A stretch of DNA of 64,000 nt, from NCBI RefSeq assembly GCF_002119425.1, contig NZ_MDSU01000018.1, forward strand, positions 649,501 to 713,500, in the 5' to 3' direction. This DNA comes from Desulfurella amilsii (GTDB lineage: Bacteria; Campylobacterota_A; Desulfurellia; Desulfurellales; Desulfurellaceae). Positions 27,391 through 36,641 of this stretch are shown piece by piece (position 1 is the stretch's first letter; each line of letters begins with the position of its first letter). Position numbers and translations under genes: made by a program. Below the pieces are notes generated by a model. The model was not told the origin of the DNA. It searched no databases and saw only the letters and a program-made list of their open reading frames with translations.

Positions 27391-28403
27391 AGATACTTAT
27401 TTTAGGCGTAAATGGTTTTATTGGTTATCATCTTACAAAAGAAATTCTTGCGACGACAGACTGGGAAGTCTATGGCATGGATATAGATGATAACCGCATA
27501 AACGAGCTTGAAAACTCAAGACTACATTTTGTTGAAGGTGATATAGAAATAAATAAAGAGTGGATTGAGTACAATATAAAAAAATGCGATACTGTTATGC
27601 CACTTGTTGCTATAGCAACGCCAAAAATGTATGTAGAAAACCCTTTGAGGGTATTTCACCTGGATTTTGAGGCAAACTTAGATATTATAAAAAAATGTGC
27701 AAAGTACAAAAAACGCATTGTTTTTCCATCGACTTCAGAGGTTTACGGTATAAGTCCTGATGCTGAGTTTGACGAAGACAAAAGCCCATTATGCACAGGC
27801 CCTATTAATAAAGAGCGCTGGATTTATTCTGCTTCCAAGCAATTGTTAGATAGAGTTATTTGGGCTTATGGCAATCACGAAAATCTACCATTTACACTCT
27901 TTAGACCATTCAACTGGATTGGACCAAAGCTGGATTCAATTGAAATTGCAAAAGAAGGCTCATCGCGGGTTGTTACGCAATTTATAGCCTCACTGCTTTT
28001 TAAAAAGCCTATTTACTTAGTTGACGGTGGCAAACAGATGCGCTGCTTTACATACATTAGTGATGGCATTGCTGCTCTAATCAAAATTTTAAAAAACGAA
28101 AACAATATTTGCAATAAACAAATTATAAACATTGGAAACCCAAAAAACAACATATCGATAAAAGATCTTGCTTATCTAATGAGGGATATTTTCTCCAAAC
28201 ACGAAAAGCACAAAAATGACAAAGAATTTTCTCAGATTATGGAAATAGATTCAAAAGAATTTTACGGAGAGTCGTATCAAGATATATATAATAGAAAGCC
28301 TTCCATAGAAAAGGCCAAAAAAATGCTTAATTGGGAGCCAACAGTAGATTTAGAGGAGGCTTTAAAGCTTGCCATTGACGCTTTTATAAATGAGTATGAA
28401 TAG
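27387..28403 (+). CDS. ArnA UDP-glucuronate decarboxylase domain as a separate protein
   Basis: A 338-residue extended short-chain dehydrogenase. It has the NAD motif LGVNGFIGYHL, the catalytic YSASKQ and the substrate-loop FRPFNWIGPKLD, all characteristic of the C-terminal half of ArnA, which oxidatively decarboxylates UDP-glucuronate. GTG start with GGAGG six bases upstream. The end overlaps arnD by 14 bases. Confidence 0.88.
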   Translation: MKILILGVNGFIGYHLTKEILATTDWEVYGMDIDDNRINELENSRLHFVEGDIEINKEWIEYNIKKCDTVMPLVAIATPKMYVENPLRVFHLDFEANLDIIKKCAKYKKRIVFPSTSEVYGISPDAEFDEDKSPLCTGPINKERWIYSASKQLLDRVIWAYGNHENLPFTLFRPFNWIGPKLDSIEIAKEGSSRVVTQFIASLLFKKPIYLVDGGKQMRCFTYISDGIAALIKILKNENNICNKQIINIGNPKNNISIKDLAYLMRDIFSKHEKHKNDKEFSQIMEIDSKEFYGESYQDIYNRKPSIEKAKKMLNWEPTVDLEEALKLAIDAFINEYE

Positions 28404-29244
28404 TATTATTATTAAAGTTGACGTAGATACATTTAACGGCTTAGAAAATGGTGTGCCAAAACTCATTAAGGTATTTGATGAATTCAATATAAAAGCTACG
28501 TTCTATGTAACGCTTGGACCTGATAATTCCGGTAAGGCTATCGTAAATCTTTTAAAGCCTTCTTTTTTAAAAAAGATGCTAAAAACTAAAGCAACTAGTT
28601 CTTATGGTTTTAAAACGGCCCTTTACGGTACAATACTAAAACCGCCAATACTTGCTTGGCTAAAGGATAATTTACTTAAAATACAATCCATGGGACATGA
28701 AGTTGAATTTCACGCATACGATCATAGATTATGGCAAGATAAGATATATAATTTGAGTTACACCGATATTAAAGACTGGTTTGAAAAAGGTATATCAGCC
28801 TACTTTTCTATATACAAAAAATACCCTAAATCGTTTGGTGCACCAGGGTGGGTATGCTCTCAAAAGGCTCTAAATTATATTAAAGGTTTGAAGTTTATAA
28901 AATTTTTAAGCCTATCTCGAGCAGATACGCCCTTCATTGAAGAAACCACGCAGTTAGTTGAGATACCATCAAACCTGCCATGCTTGGAAGAAAACCCAAA
29001 AGATTTTACAGACGTTGCTGACAAAGCGATAAACAAAACAAAAAATGGCGTTTTGCCCGTACACGCAGAAATTGAAGGTGGGCCTTTTATTGATAAATTT
29101 ATCAAACTATTAAATTTAATAAAAAGTAATACAAACTTTTTGACCATGAATGAGTATTTTTTAGAGCTGGATAAAAAAAACTTAAATGTTAGAAAATTTG
29201 AATCAAAAATACTTCCAGGGAGGGCTTTTAGCTGTTTGGTGTAA
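28390..29244 (+). CDS. arnD: ArnD-like polysaccharide deacetylase / deformylase
   Basis: A 284-residue NodB-fold hydrolase. Motifs include VDVDTFNGLENGVPKL (the acidic motif), KATFYVTLGPDN, the HEVEFHAYDHRLWQD metal-binding histidines and FGAPGWVCS. In the arn pathway it removes the formyl group from undecaprenyl-phosphate-formyl-aminoarabinose. Its position after the two ArnA halves fits. The arnB aminotransferase is not in this cluster. Confidence 0.87.
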   Translation: MSMNSIIIKVDVDTFNGLENGVPKLIKVFDEFNIKATFYVTLGPDNSGKAIVNLLKPSFLKKMLKTKATSSYGFKTALYGTILKPPILAWLKDNLLKIQSMGHEVEFHAYDHRLWQDKIYNLSYTDIKDWFEKGISAYFSIYKKYPKSFGAPGWVCSQKALNYIKGLKFIKFLSLSRADTPFIEETTQLVEIPSNLPCLEENPKDFTDVADKAINKTKNGVLPVHAEIEGGPFIDKFIKLLNLIKSNTNFLTMNEYFLELDKKNLNVRKFESKILPGRAFSCLV

Positions 29245-30284
29245 AACTATTTGATAGATACATATTGCTAAATCTTATAAAATCTTTTTTTGCTAGTCTT
29301 ATAATTATCACAGTGGTTATGCTTATTGGTGATATGGTTAAATTTTCCGATGTACTTTTTTCTACAGGCACAAATTTACTTGATATGTTAATGATACTTG
29401 CTTACATGGCTTTATTTTTGGCAATTTTTACAATACCTATGAGTTTAATGCTATCCATTAACCTTACATACACTCAAATGTCTAAAAACTTAGAAATAGA
29501 TATTGCAAAAACTATGGGACTTTCCACATTTAGAATATACAAAAGTGCGCTTTTGTTTACATTTATAGTTTTTCTTCTTTTGCTTTTTATTGTAGCATAC
29601 CTTTCGCCTATAGCTAACGCTTCTTATAGAAACAAACTCTACAGACTAGCAAAGAACAATGTCCAAGCGGGTCTATCGGAAAACACTTTTTTTAAGACAA
29701 AAAACTTTACAATATACGCAAACACACTATCTGCTAACCATAATACGGCTTATGATGTACTCGTGGATATAGAAAATAAAATTATAAAAGCAAAAAAAGT
29801 TGAGTTTGTGGACACAGCGGACGGATTTGCCTTAAAATGTTTTGATGGGAATGTATTTTATAGGGATAAAAATAGTATAAATACTGCATACTTTAAAGTA
29901 TACACAGCAGTTATGAAGTTTTCTGATTTAACTTATAACTTTGCAAACGATCCAGGTTTTATGCCTATAAACAGACTTATAAAATATATTAAAACACATC
30001 CGCAAAGCACAGATGCATTATTTGAGTTGCACCAGATGTTTGTACTTTCAACCAGCGTGTTTATTTTGTCTTTAATTGGTTTTGTTTCTGCTTTAAGTTT
30101 TTATAGATCTGGGAAAACTTTTGGTATAATATTTAGCATGTTTTCTTTTGTGGTTTTTTATGTGCTTGAAACATTCGGTAAAAGTTTATATGCAAGCAAC
30201 AACATTTATTATGCAATATGGCTGCCTAATCTGATTTTGTTTCCTATTGCTATAATAGCTTTTGTAATAAAATCAAGGAGGTAA
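29232..30284 (+). CDS. LPS export permease LptF/LptG family, probable CTG start
   Basis: A membrane subunit of the LPS transporter, about 350 residues: two N-terminal membrane segments, a periplasmic jellyroll domain (about 120-250) and C-terminal segments. In frame upstream of the TTG at 29265 lies LFDRYIL, the conserved LptF/G opening, so the TTG start would delete it. No ATG, GTG or TTG exists further up before a stop. A CTG at 29232 follows AGGGAGGG with eight bases spacing and is the best candidate. The 5' end overlaps arnD. Confidence 0.75.
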   Translation: MFGVKLFDRYILLNLIKSFFASLIIITVVMLIGDMVKFSDVLFSTGTNLLDMLMILAYMALFLAIFTIPMSLMLSINLTYTQMSKNLEIDIAKTMGLSTFRIYKSALLFTFIVFLLLLFIVAYLSPIANASYRNKLYRLAKNNVQAGLSENTFFKTKNFTIYANTLSANHNTAYDVLVDIENKIIKAKKVEFVDTADGFALKCFDGNVFYRDKNSINTAYFKVYTAVMKFSDLTYNFANDPGFMPINRLIKYIKTHPQSTDALFELHQMFVLSTSVFILSLIGFVSALSFYRSGKTFGIIFSMFSFVVFYVLETFGKSLYASNNIYYAIWLPNLILFPIAIIAFVIKSRR

Positions 30285-30288
30285 GTTT

Positions 30289-31500
30289 TTGAAAGGATTT
30301 AAAGATACATTACCAGATACAGTGAAAAAATGGCAATTGCTTGAAGAAACAGCCAAAAATTTGCTTGAGTCTTTTGGGTATAGCCAAATAAGAACACCAA
30401 TAATAGAGAAAACTTCTCTCTTTGAAAGGGGTGTAGGTGATGCTACAGATATAGTAGAAAAAGAAATGTACACATTTTTAGATAAATCTGGCGAATCTGT
30501 TACGCTTAGACCTGAGGGTACAGCTGGCATTGCAAGGGCGTTTATAGAAAACAAACTAGAAACATCAATATTCAATAAACTATACTACATAGGGCCAATG
30601 TTTCGCTATGAAAGGCCACAAAAAGGACGCCTTAGACAATTTCATCAAATTGGCGCAGAGTGTTTTGGCATTAAAAACCCAGCAGTTGACGCAGAAATTG
30701 TGTATATAAATAAATTATTATTTGAAAAATTAAACATAAAAGCAAATTTAGAAATAAACAATATTGGCTGTCCTTTATGCAGACCAGCATATTCAAAAGC
30801 TTTGATTGATTATTTTAAAAACCACGAAGAATCTTTATGTGCAGATTGCCAAAAAAGATTGTATAAAAATCCGCTGAGAATTCTTGATTGCAAAAACGAA
30901 AAGTGTAAAATCACAGCCAAGGGTGCGCCGAGGTTAAAAGATTATGTGTGCGAAAATTGTCAAAATCACTACAATGGTGTAAAAGAATGCCTTGACACAC
31001 TAAATATTGAATATGTAGAAAACGATATGCTAGTTAGGGGGTTGGATTATTACACAAGCTTTGTTTTCGAGCTTGTCGATACAATTACGCTTTCTGCTGG
31101 CGGGCGCTATGATAACCTTATTGCAGACTTGGGTGGAAACAATATTTGCGGCGTCGGGTTTGCACTTGGGCAAGAACGGCTTATTGATATTATGGATATA
31201 GAATCAAAAAATACAATTGGTATATACATAGCAAATTTAGGTGTTAGCTTATATGCACTCAAAATATTGCAAATTTTAAAAGATTTGTCTTATAACGTGT
31301 ACTGTGAGTATGATTCAAAAAGTTTAAAAAGCATGCTAAAAAAAGCTGATAAACTAAACGCAACCGTTTCAATTATAGTAGGTGAAGAAGAATTCAAAAA
31401 TAACACATGTATTGTAAGAAATATGAAACAATCGTCGCAGGAAATCATTAAACTAAACCAAATAGAAAGCACTTTAAAAGGAGTTTTGTATGCCACTTGA
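30289..31500 (+). CDS. hisS: Histidyl-tRNA synthetase
   Basis: A class II synthetase of 403 residues. Motif 2 is FRYERPQKGRLRQFHQIGAE; the histidine-binding signatures are LVRGLDYYTSFVFEL and AGGRYDNLIADLGG; the anticodon-binding domain is at the C-terminus. A TTG start is supported by AGGAGG seven bases upstream. It overlaps aspS by 11 bases. Confidence 0.96.
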   Translation: MKGFKDTLPDTVKKWQLLEETAKNLLESFGYSQIRTPIIEKTSLFERGVGDATDIVEKEMYTFLDKSGESVTLRPEGTAGIARAFIENKLETSIFNKLYYIGPMFRYERPQKGRLRQFHQIGAECFGIKNPAVDAEIVYINKLLFEKLNIKANLEINNIGCPLCRPAYSKALIDYFKNHEESLCADCQKRLYKNPLRILDCKNEKCKITAKGAPRLKDYVCENCQNHYNGVKECLDTLNIEYVENDMLVRGLDYYTSFVFELVDTITLSAGGRYDNLIADLGGNNICGVGFALGQERLIDIMDIESKNTIGIYIANLGVSLYALKILQILKDLSYNVYCEYDSKSLKSMLKKADKLNATVSIIVGEEEFKNNTCIVRNMKQSSQEIIKLNQIESTLKGVLYAT

Positions 31501-33259
31501 TAGGACTGTTTATTGTGGAAATGTTAATGAAAATTTACTAGGTAGCGAAGTTAACCTTTATGGTTGGGTTCAAAACTGGAGAGATCACGGTGGGGTGATT
31601 TTTATTGACTTAAAAGATAGAGAAGGCATAGTACAGATTGTTTTTGATCCTAAAGAAAATAAAGAATTGCATGAAAAAGCTCATACGCTAAGAAGTCAGT
31701 ACTGCATAAAGGCAAATGGCATAGTTAGGCTAAGGCCTGAAGGTACGCAAAACCAAAACTTAAAAACAGGTAAAGTGGAAGTGTTGGCTAAAAATTTAGA
31801 CATCCTCTCAACCAGCGATGTACCTCCTTTGCCTGTTGAAGAGTATGTCAATGCAAGCGAAGAAACGCGACTCAAATACCGCTACCTTGACCTTAGAAAA
31901 CCAACCATGCAAAGAAACCTCATTACTCGCTATAAGGCAGCGTTTGCTGCAAGAAAATACTTAGACTCGCAGGGATTCATCGATATAGAAACGCCAATGC
32001 TGACAAAAAGCACTCCAGAAGGCGCAAGGGATTTTCTTGTACCCAGTAGATTGGATCCAGGCAAATTCTATGCCCTGCCACAATCACCTCAGCTTTTCAA
32101 ACAGTTGTTAATGGTTTCAGGTTTTGATAAGTATTATCAAATAACAAAATGCTTTAGAGATGAAGACCTAAGGGCAGACAGACAACCTGAATTTACACAA
32201 ATTGATCTTGAGATGAGTTTTGTTGACGAAGAAGATGTTATGCAAATTACAGAAGGCATAATCTACTCAATTTTTAAAGAAACGCTAGGGCTTGAACTTA
32301 AGATACCATTTAAGCGCATATCCTACGATGAAGCAATGAGCCGTTTTGGTTCTGATAAACCAGATATGAGGTATGGTTTAGAGCTAAAAGACATAACAGA
32401 CATTGCGCGCGTTTGCGATTTTCAGGTATTTAACGCAGCTGCTCAAAAAGGCATGGTGTGCGCCATTAATGCCAAAGGGTGTGAGTGGTTTTCAAGAAAA
32501 GAAATTGACGAGTTAACCAAACTTGTCAGTGTATTTAAAGCCAAAGGTCTTGCGTGGATAAAAATTAGAGAAAACGAGCTCCAATCACCTGTTGTAAAAT
32601 TTTTCAAAAAAGAACACTTAGATGAGATACTAAAAAGATTGGACGCAAAAGTAGGCGACATTATTTTCTTTGTTGCCGATAAAAAAGAAATCGTATACAA
32701 TGCCCTCGGTGCTTTAAGGGTTGAGCTTGCTAAACGACTTAATCTTGCAAATAAAGATGAGTTTAATTTTACCTGGGTTGTTGATTTTCCATTATTTGAA
32801 TACAACGAAGATGAAAAAAGATGGGATGCCATGCATCATCCTTTTACATCACCCAAACGTGAAGACGTAGAATTCATTGAAGAGCATCCAGAACGCGTAA
32901 AAGCAAGAGCCTACGACATTACCTTAAACGGTACAGAAGTAGGCGGTGGCAGCATCAGAATTCACAGAAGCGACCTTCAGGAAAAAATGTTTAAAGTACT
33001 AAACATATCAGAGGATCAAGCAAAGCTAAAGTTTGGATTTTTGATTGATGCTTTAAAATACGGTGCCCCACCTCATGGAGGTCTTGCTATAGGCTTTGAT
33101 AGGCTTGTCACGCTGATTTTGAAAGAAGAGTCAATTAGAGAAGTTATAGCTTTCCCAAAAACCCAAAAAGGTGTGTGCCCATTAACTATAGCACCAAATG
33201 AAGTAGATCAAAAACAACTTGATGAGTTATCTTTAAGGATAGTTTTAAAGAAAAATTAA
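31490..33259 (+). CDS. aspS: Aspartyl-tRNA synthetase (bacterial type)
   Basis: Class II synthetase of 589 residues: N-terminal OB anticodon domain (GWVQNWRDHGGVIFIDLKDREG), catalytic motifs PQSPQLFKQLLMVSGFDKYYQ and FRDEDLRADRQPEFTQ, the bacterial GAD insertion (about 285-420), and the motif 3 region GLAIGFDRLV. AAAAGGAG precedes the ATG. In anaerobes lacking some amidotransferase partners it may be non-discriminating; this cannot be judged here. Confidence 0.96.
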   Translation: MPLDRTVYCGNVNENLLGSEVNLYGWVQNWRDHGGVIFIDLKDREGIVQIVFDPKENKELHEKAHTLRSQYCIKANGIVRLRPEGTQNQNLKTGKVEVLAKNLDILSTSDVPPLPVEEYVNASEETRLKYRYLDLRKPTMQRNLITRYKAAFAARKYLDSQGFIDIETPMLTKSTPEGARDFLVPSRLDPGKFYALPQSPQLFKQLLMVSGFDKYYQITKCFRDEDLRADRQPEFTQIDLEMSFVDEEDVMQITEGIIYSIFKETLGLELKIPFKRISYDEAMSRFGSDKPDMRYGLELKDITDIARVCDFQVFNAAAQKGMVCAINAKGCEWFSRKEIDELTKLVSVFKAKGLAWIKIRENELQSPVVKFFKKEHLDEILKRLDAKVGDIIFFVADKKEIVYNALGALRVELAKRLNLANKDEFNFTWVVDFPLFEYNEDEKRWDAMHHPFTSPKREDVEFIEEHPERVKARAYDITLNGTEVGGGSIRIHRSDLQEKMFKVLNISEDQAKLKFGFLIDALKYGAPPHGGLAIGFDRLVTLILKEESIREVIAFPKTQKGVCPLTIAPNEVDQKQLDELSLRIVLKKN

Positions 33260-33263
33260 AAAA

Positions 33264-33338
33264 TGGTGGGCGATACAGGTATCGAACCTGTGACCTCTTG
33301 CGTGTGAAGCAAGCGCTCTTCCACTGAGCTAATCGCCC
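33264..33338 (-). tRNA. tRNA-Val (anticodon CAC)
   Basis: Minus-strand cloverleaf: acceptor GGGCGAT/ATCGCCC is perfect, anticodon arm CTTGC/TTCACAC/GCAAG gives CAC, T arm ACAGG/CCTGT, encoded CCA. It converges on aspS with only 4 bases between. Confidence 0.95.
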
Positions 33339-33351
33339 ATCTTCAAGGTTT

Positions 33352-33380
33352 ATTATGGTAAAATTTGTTTTATTTGTCAA
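33352..33380 (-). promoter_or_regulatory. Sigma-70-type promoter of tRNA-Val
   Basis: On the minus strand TTGACA (33375-33380), a 17-base spacer and CATAAT (33352-33357), placing the start a few bases before the tRNA 5' end. It lies in the short gap in front of polA. Confidence 0.65.
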
Positions 33381-33386
33381 ATACTT

Positions 33387-35666
33387 ATGAAAGATAAATT
33401 ATATTTGATAGATGGAAACTCTTTTCTATATAGGTTTTTTTATGCAATAAAAAATCTATCAAGCAATGATTTTCCAACAAGCGTAATTTTTGGGTTCTCA
33501 AGGCTGCTTTTATCATTAAAAGATGCCTCATACATACTGATTTGTTTTGATTCAAAAGAAAAAACATTTAGAAAAGAAATGTTTGATGATTACAAAAAAC
33601 AACGTCCATTAATGCCACAGACTCTAGCTGTTCAAATTGAGCCAACAAAAGAAATAATAAAAGCCTTTGGCGTAAAATACTTAGAAATTGCTGGATTTGA
33701 AGCTGACGATATAATCGCAACGCTTGCAAATCAATTTAATAAAAACTACGATGTAATAATTGTAACGCAAGATAAAGATCTATACCAGCTTGTTAACGAT
33801 AGTATTTTTATATATGACCCTGTAAAAAATGTCACTTATGATTACAAAAAAACCGTTGAAAAATTTGAAATCGAACCTGCACAAATTAGTGATTTTTTAG
33901 CACTAGCAGGTGATTCCTCAGATGGTATACCAGGTATTAATGGCATTGGCCTAAAAACAGCCGTAAAACTATTAAAAGACTATAAAAATATTGATGGTAT
34001 TATTCAAAATAAAGATAAATTACCTCAAAAAATAAAAGGTAATATTGACGAAGAAAAGTTAAAATTATACAAATCTTTAACTACTTTAGATAAAAATATA
34101 AACATCGACAATATTTCGATTAACTACATCAAAAAAACCGCTTCAGACACAAAAACACTTAAAAATTTGTTTGAAAAGTACAACTTCAAAAGTCTAATAG
34201 GCAAATTAGAACCCCAACAAAATTATACCAGCAAAAATAATAAACCGCTTTTATTTGACATCAAAATACCAAAAGTTGAAACAGATGAAGCTAGCCTTCT
34301 TGAACTTGCAGCTTATTTAATTCAGCCAAGAAGCGCAGGCAATATTAATAAGTGTGCTTTGTTTATAGATAAAAATCTATATGAAAAAATCATAACAATG
34401 GAAGAAAGTGAAAAAGTCTCCTATCTTAAACCGATCTTTTTGGATTTGATAAAAAAACTTGATCTAGAATTCTTATTATTTGAAGTAGAGTTACCCCTTC
34501 GAAAAATCCTAAAAAAAATGGAACAAGAAGGCATTGCTGTAGATATAGAAAAATTAAAACACTACAAAACACTCATAAATGTCTTAATAGAAGAAAAACA
34601 TTCTTCAATAGAAAATATAATCGGTCCATGCAATATAAACTCACCAAAGGAACTAGCATTTGCACTTTATGAACAATTAGGCTTAAAATCAACTAAAAAA
34701 ATTAAAACAGGATTTTCTACAGATTCAGAAACGCTACAGCAGCTAGACCATCCTGTTGCAAAACTCATAATTGAATATAGAATACTAACAAAACTGCTGT
34801 CTACCTACATAGAACCTTTTTTGAACAATGTTGATAAAACTAACCGCATACATACAACATTTAATCAAACGCTTACGCTCACTGGAAGGCTATCTTCTTC
34901 AAACCCAAATATGCAAAATTTACCAATTGACAACTCTTTTTTTAACATTAGAGAAGCGATTGTTGCAAAAAATGGTTATAGTCTAATTTGTGCAGATTAT
35001 TCTCAAATTGAACTAAGGGTTTTGGCTGAACTTTCAAAAGATCCTATCCTTATTGATATATTTAAAAAAGATTTGGACATACATACACAAACCGCCGTAG
35101 AATTGTTTAATATTTTGCCAGAAACAGTAGACACTCACACAAGACGGATTGCTAAAACAATTAATTTTGGTATTATCTACGGTATGGGTGCTCAAAGCTT
35201 AGCAAAAACACTCTCCATAACACCTCAAAAAGCTTCTCAATATATCCAGCGTTATTTTGAGAGATTTTCAAAAGCAAAAGAATTTATAGACCAAACACTA
35301 AAAGAAGCAAAAGGTTTAGGTTATACTCAGACATATTTTAATAGAAGACGCTATTTCGATAATATAAACAGTCCAAATAAAAAATTATCTGAATTTGAAA
35401 AGAGAGCTGCAGTAAATGCAAAAATTCAAGGTACAGCAGCAGATATTATAAAAATTGCTATGGTTAAATTGGATAAAGCACTTCAAAACCTTGATGCTAC
35501 AGTTGTATTGCAAATCCATGATGAGTTATTGATTGAATGCAAAGATAATCTGATTGAAGAAGTAAAACTCATTGTAAAAGAGTCAATGGAAAAAGCTCTA
35601 GATTTTGATGTGCCTTTAAAGGTTAATGTTGGCGTTGGCAAAAACTGGCATGAAGCTAAGACTTAA
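33387..35666 (+). CDS. polA: DNA polymerase I lacking the 3'-5' exonuclease domain
   Basis: 759 residues, about 170 shorter than E. coli Pol I. The 5'-3' flap exonuclease is complete (DGNSFLYRFFYA, GFEADDIIATL, VTQDKDLYQLV, GDSSDGIPGINGIGLKTA). Only about 90 residues separate it from the polymerase domain, and they carry none of the DxE proofreading motifs. Polymerase motifs are intact: A in CADYSQIELRVLAELS, the O helix RRIAKTINFGIIYGM and C in LQIHDELLIE. Repair and primer removal without proofreading are expected. It leads into hemE with 3 bases between. Confidence 0.94.
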   Translation: MKDKLYLIDGNSFLYRFFYAIKNLSSNDFPTSVIFGFSRLLLSLKDASYILICFDSKEKTFRKEMFDDYKKQRPLMPQTLAVQIEPTKEIIKAFGVKYLEIAGFEADDIIATLANQFNKNYDVIIVTQDKDLYQLVNDSIFIYDPVKNVTYDYKKTVEKFEIEPAQISDFLALAGDSSDGIPGINGIGLKTAVKLLKDYKNIDGIIQNKDKLPQKIKGNIDEEKLKLYKSLTTLDKNINIDNISINYIKKTASDTKTLKNLFEKYNFKSLIGKLEPQQNYTSKNNKPLLFDIKIPKVETDEASLLELAAYLIQPRSAGNINKCALFIDKNLYEKIITMEESEKVSYLKPIFLDLIKKLDLEFLLFEVELPLRKILKKMEQEGIAVDIEKLKHYKTLINVLIEEKHSSIENIIGPCNINSPKELAFALYEQLGLKSTKKIKTGFSTDSETLQQLDHPVAKLIIEYRILTKLLSTYIEPFLNNVDKTNRIHTTFNQTLTLTGRLSSSNPNMQNLPIDNSFFNIREAIVAKNGYSLICADYSQIELRVLAELSKDPILIDIFKKDLDIHTQTAVELFNILPETVDTHTRRIAKTINFGIIYGMGAQSLAKTLSITPQKASQYIQRYFERFSKAKEFIDQTLKEAKGLGYTQTYFNRRRYFDNINSPNKKLSEFEKRAAVNAKIQGTAADIIKIAMVKLDKALQNLDATVVLQIHDELLIECKDNLIEEVKLIVKESMEKALDFDVPLKVNVGVGKNWHEAKT

Positions 35667-35669
35667 TGT

Positions 35670-36641
35670 ATGATTTTTTTAGATAGACTAAATGGCATAA
35701 AAGGCCCAAAAACACCTGTGTGGCTTATGAGGCAAGCAGGCAGGGCACTAAAGGAGTATAGAGATTTAAGACGCGATTATTCCTTTTTACAGATGTGCAC
35801 AGTGCCAGAACTCGTAGCAAAAACAACATTGCTTCCAGTTGATATATTGGGCGTAGATGCTGCTATATTATTTTCTGATATACTAATTCCCCTTCTTGCT
35901 TTAAATGCTAAGATTTTTTACCATGAGGGCACACCTCCCGTTGTAGAAATTGATATTAACAATTTACACTACAATGGTCTTTCAAATAAACTAAATTTTG
36001 TTTTTGAAGGTATCAAATTAATAAAAACCCAAACAAACAGGCCACTGATTGGCTTTGCTGCAGGCCCATTTACGCTATTTTGCTACCTTTTTAACGATGC
36101 TAAGTTTTATTCTCCGAAAGCCTTCCTTTATCAAGAAACAAAAAAATTTAAAAAAATCATGGAACTGTTAACTACACTTACTATAGATTATCTAAACGCG
36201 CAGCTTAAAAGTGGCTGTGATTGTTATCAGTTGTTTGACAGCTGGGCGGGTATTTTACCGCCAAAGATCTACAAAGAGTATGTTTTTGATTACAATTTAA
36301 GAATTTTAAGTTCTCTAAAAAAACCCTCTATTTATTTTGCACATTCTGCAAACCACTTAATAGATTATATTTTAGATTTGCCTACCAATGCGTATAGTTT
36401 TGATTGGAAAGTCGATTTAAAGACAATTTCAAAAAAAACTGACAAATGCCTGCAAGGCAACCTGGATAACACTATCCTTCTAACCAACAAAGAAACAATC
36501 AAAAAACATACACACGATGTGCTAAATAACATGCAGGGGCTCTTGCATATTTTTAATCTAGGCCATGGTGTTCTACCCCAAACCCCACAGGATAATTTAA
36601 AATTTTTAGTGGATGTTGTGCGTGAGTATAACAATAACTAA
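35670..36641 (+). CDS. hemE: Uroporphyrinogen decarboxylase
   Basis: Converts uroporphyrinogen III to coproporphyrinogen III. The 323 residues start with the signature TPVWLMRQAGRALKEYRDLR and include AILFSDILIPLLAL, FAAGPFTLFCYL and DSWAGILPPKIY. Its presence marks the coproporphyrinogen branch of heme synthesis. It overlaps hemH and belongs to a polA-hemE-hemH-hemY operon. Confidence 0.95.
   Translation: MIFLDRLNGIKGPKTPVWLMRQAGRALKEYRDLRRDYSFLQMCTVPELVAKTTLLPVDILGVDAAILFSDILIPLLALNAKIFYHEGTPPVVEIDINNLHYNGLSNKLNFVFEGIKLIKTQTNRPLIGFAAGPFTLFCYLFNDAKFYSPKAFLYQETKKFKKIMELLTTLTIDYLNAQLKSGCDCYQLFDSWAGILPPKIYKEYVFDYNLRILSSLKKPSIYFAHSANHLIDYILDLPTNAYSFDWKVDLKTISKKTDKCLQGNLDNTILLTNKETIKKHTHDVLNNMQGLLHIFNLGHGVLPQTPQDNLKFLVDVVREYNNN

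Noticed and set aside
26491-28403. Frameshift in a single arnA gene
   Set aside because: The second half has its own GTG with GGAGG six bases upstream and the first half ends normally with its C-terminal domain, so two genes are real.
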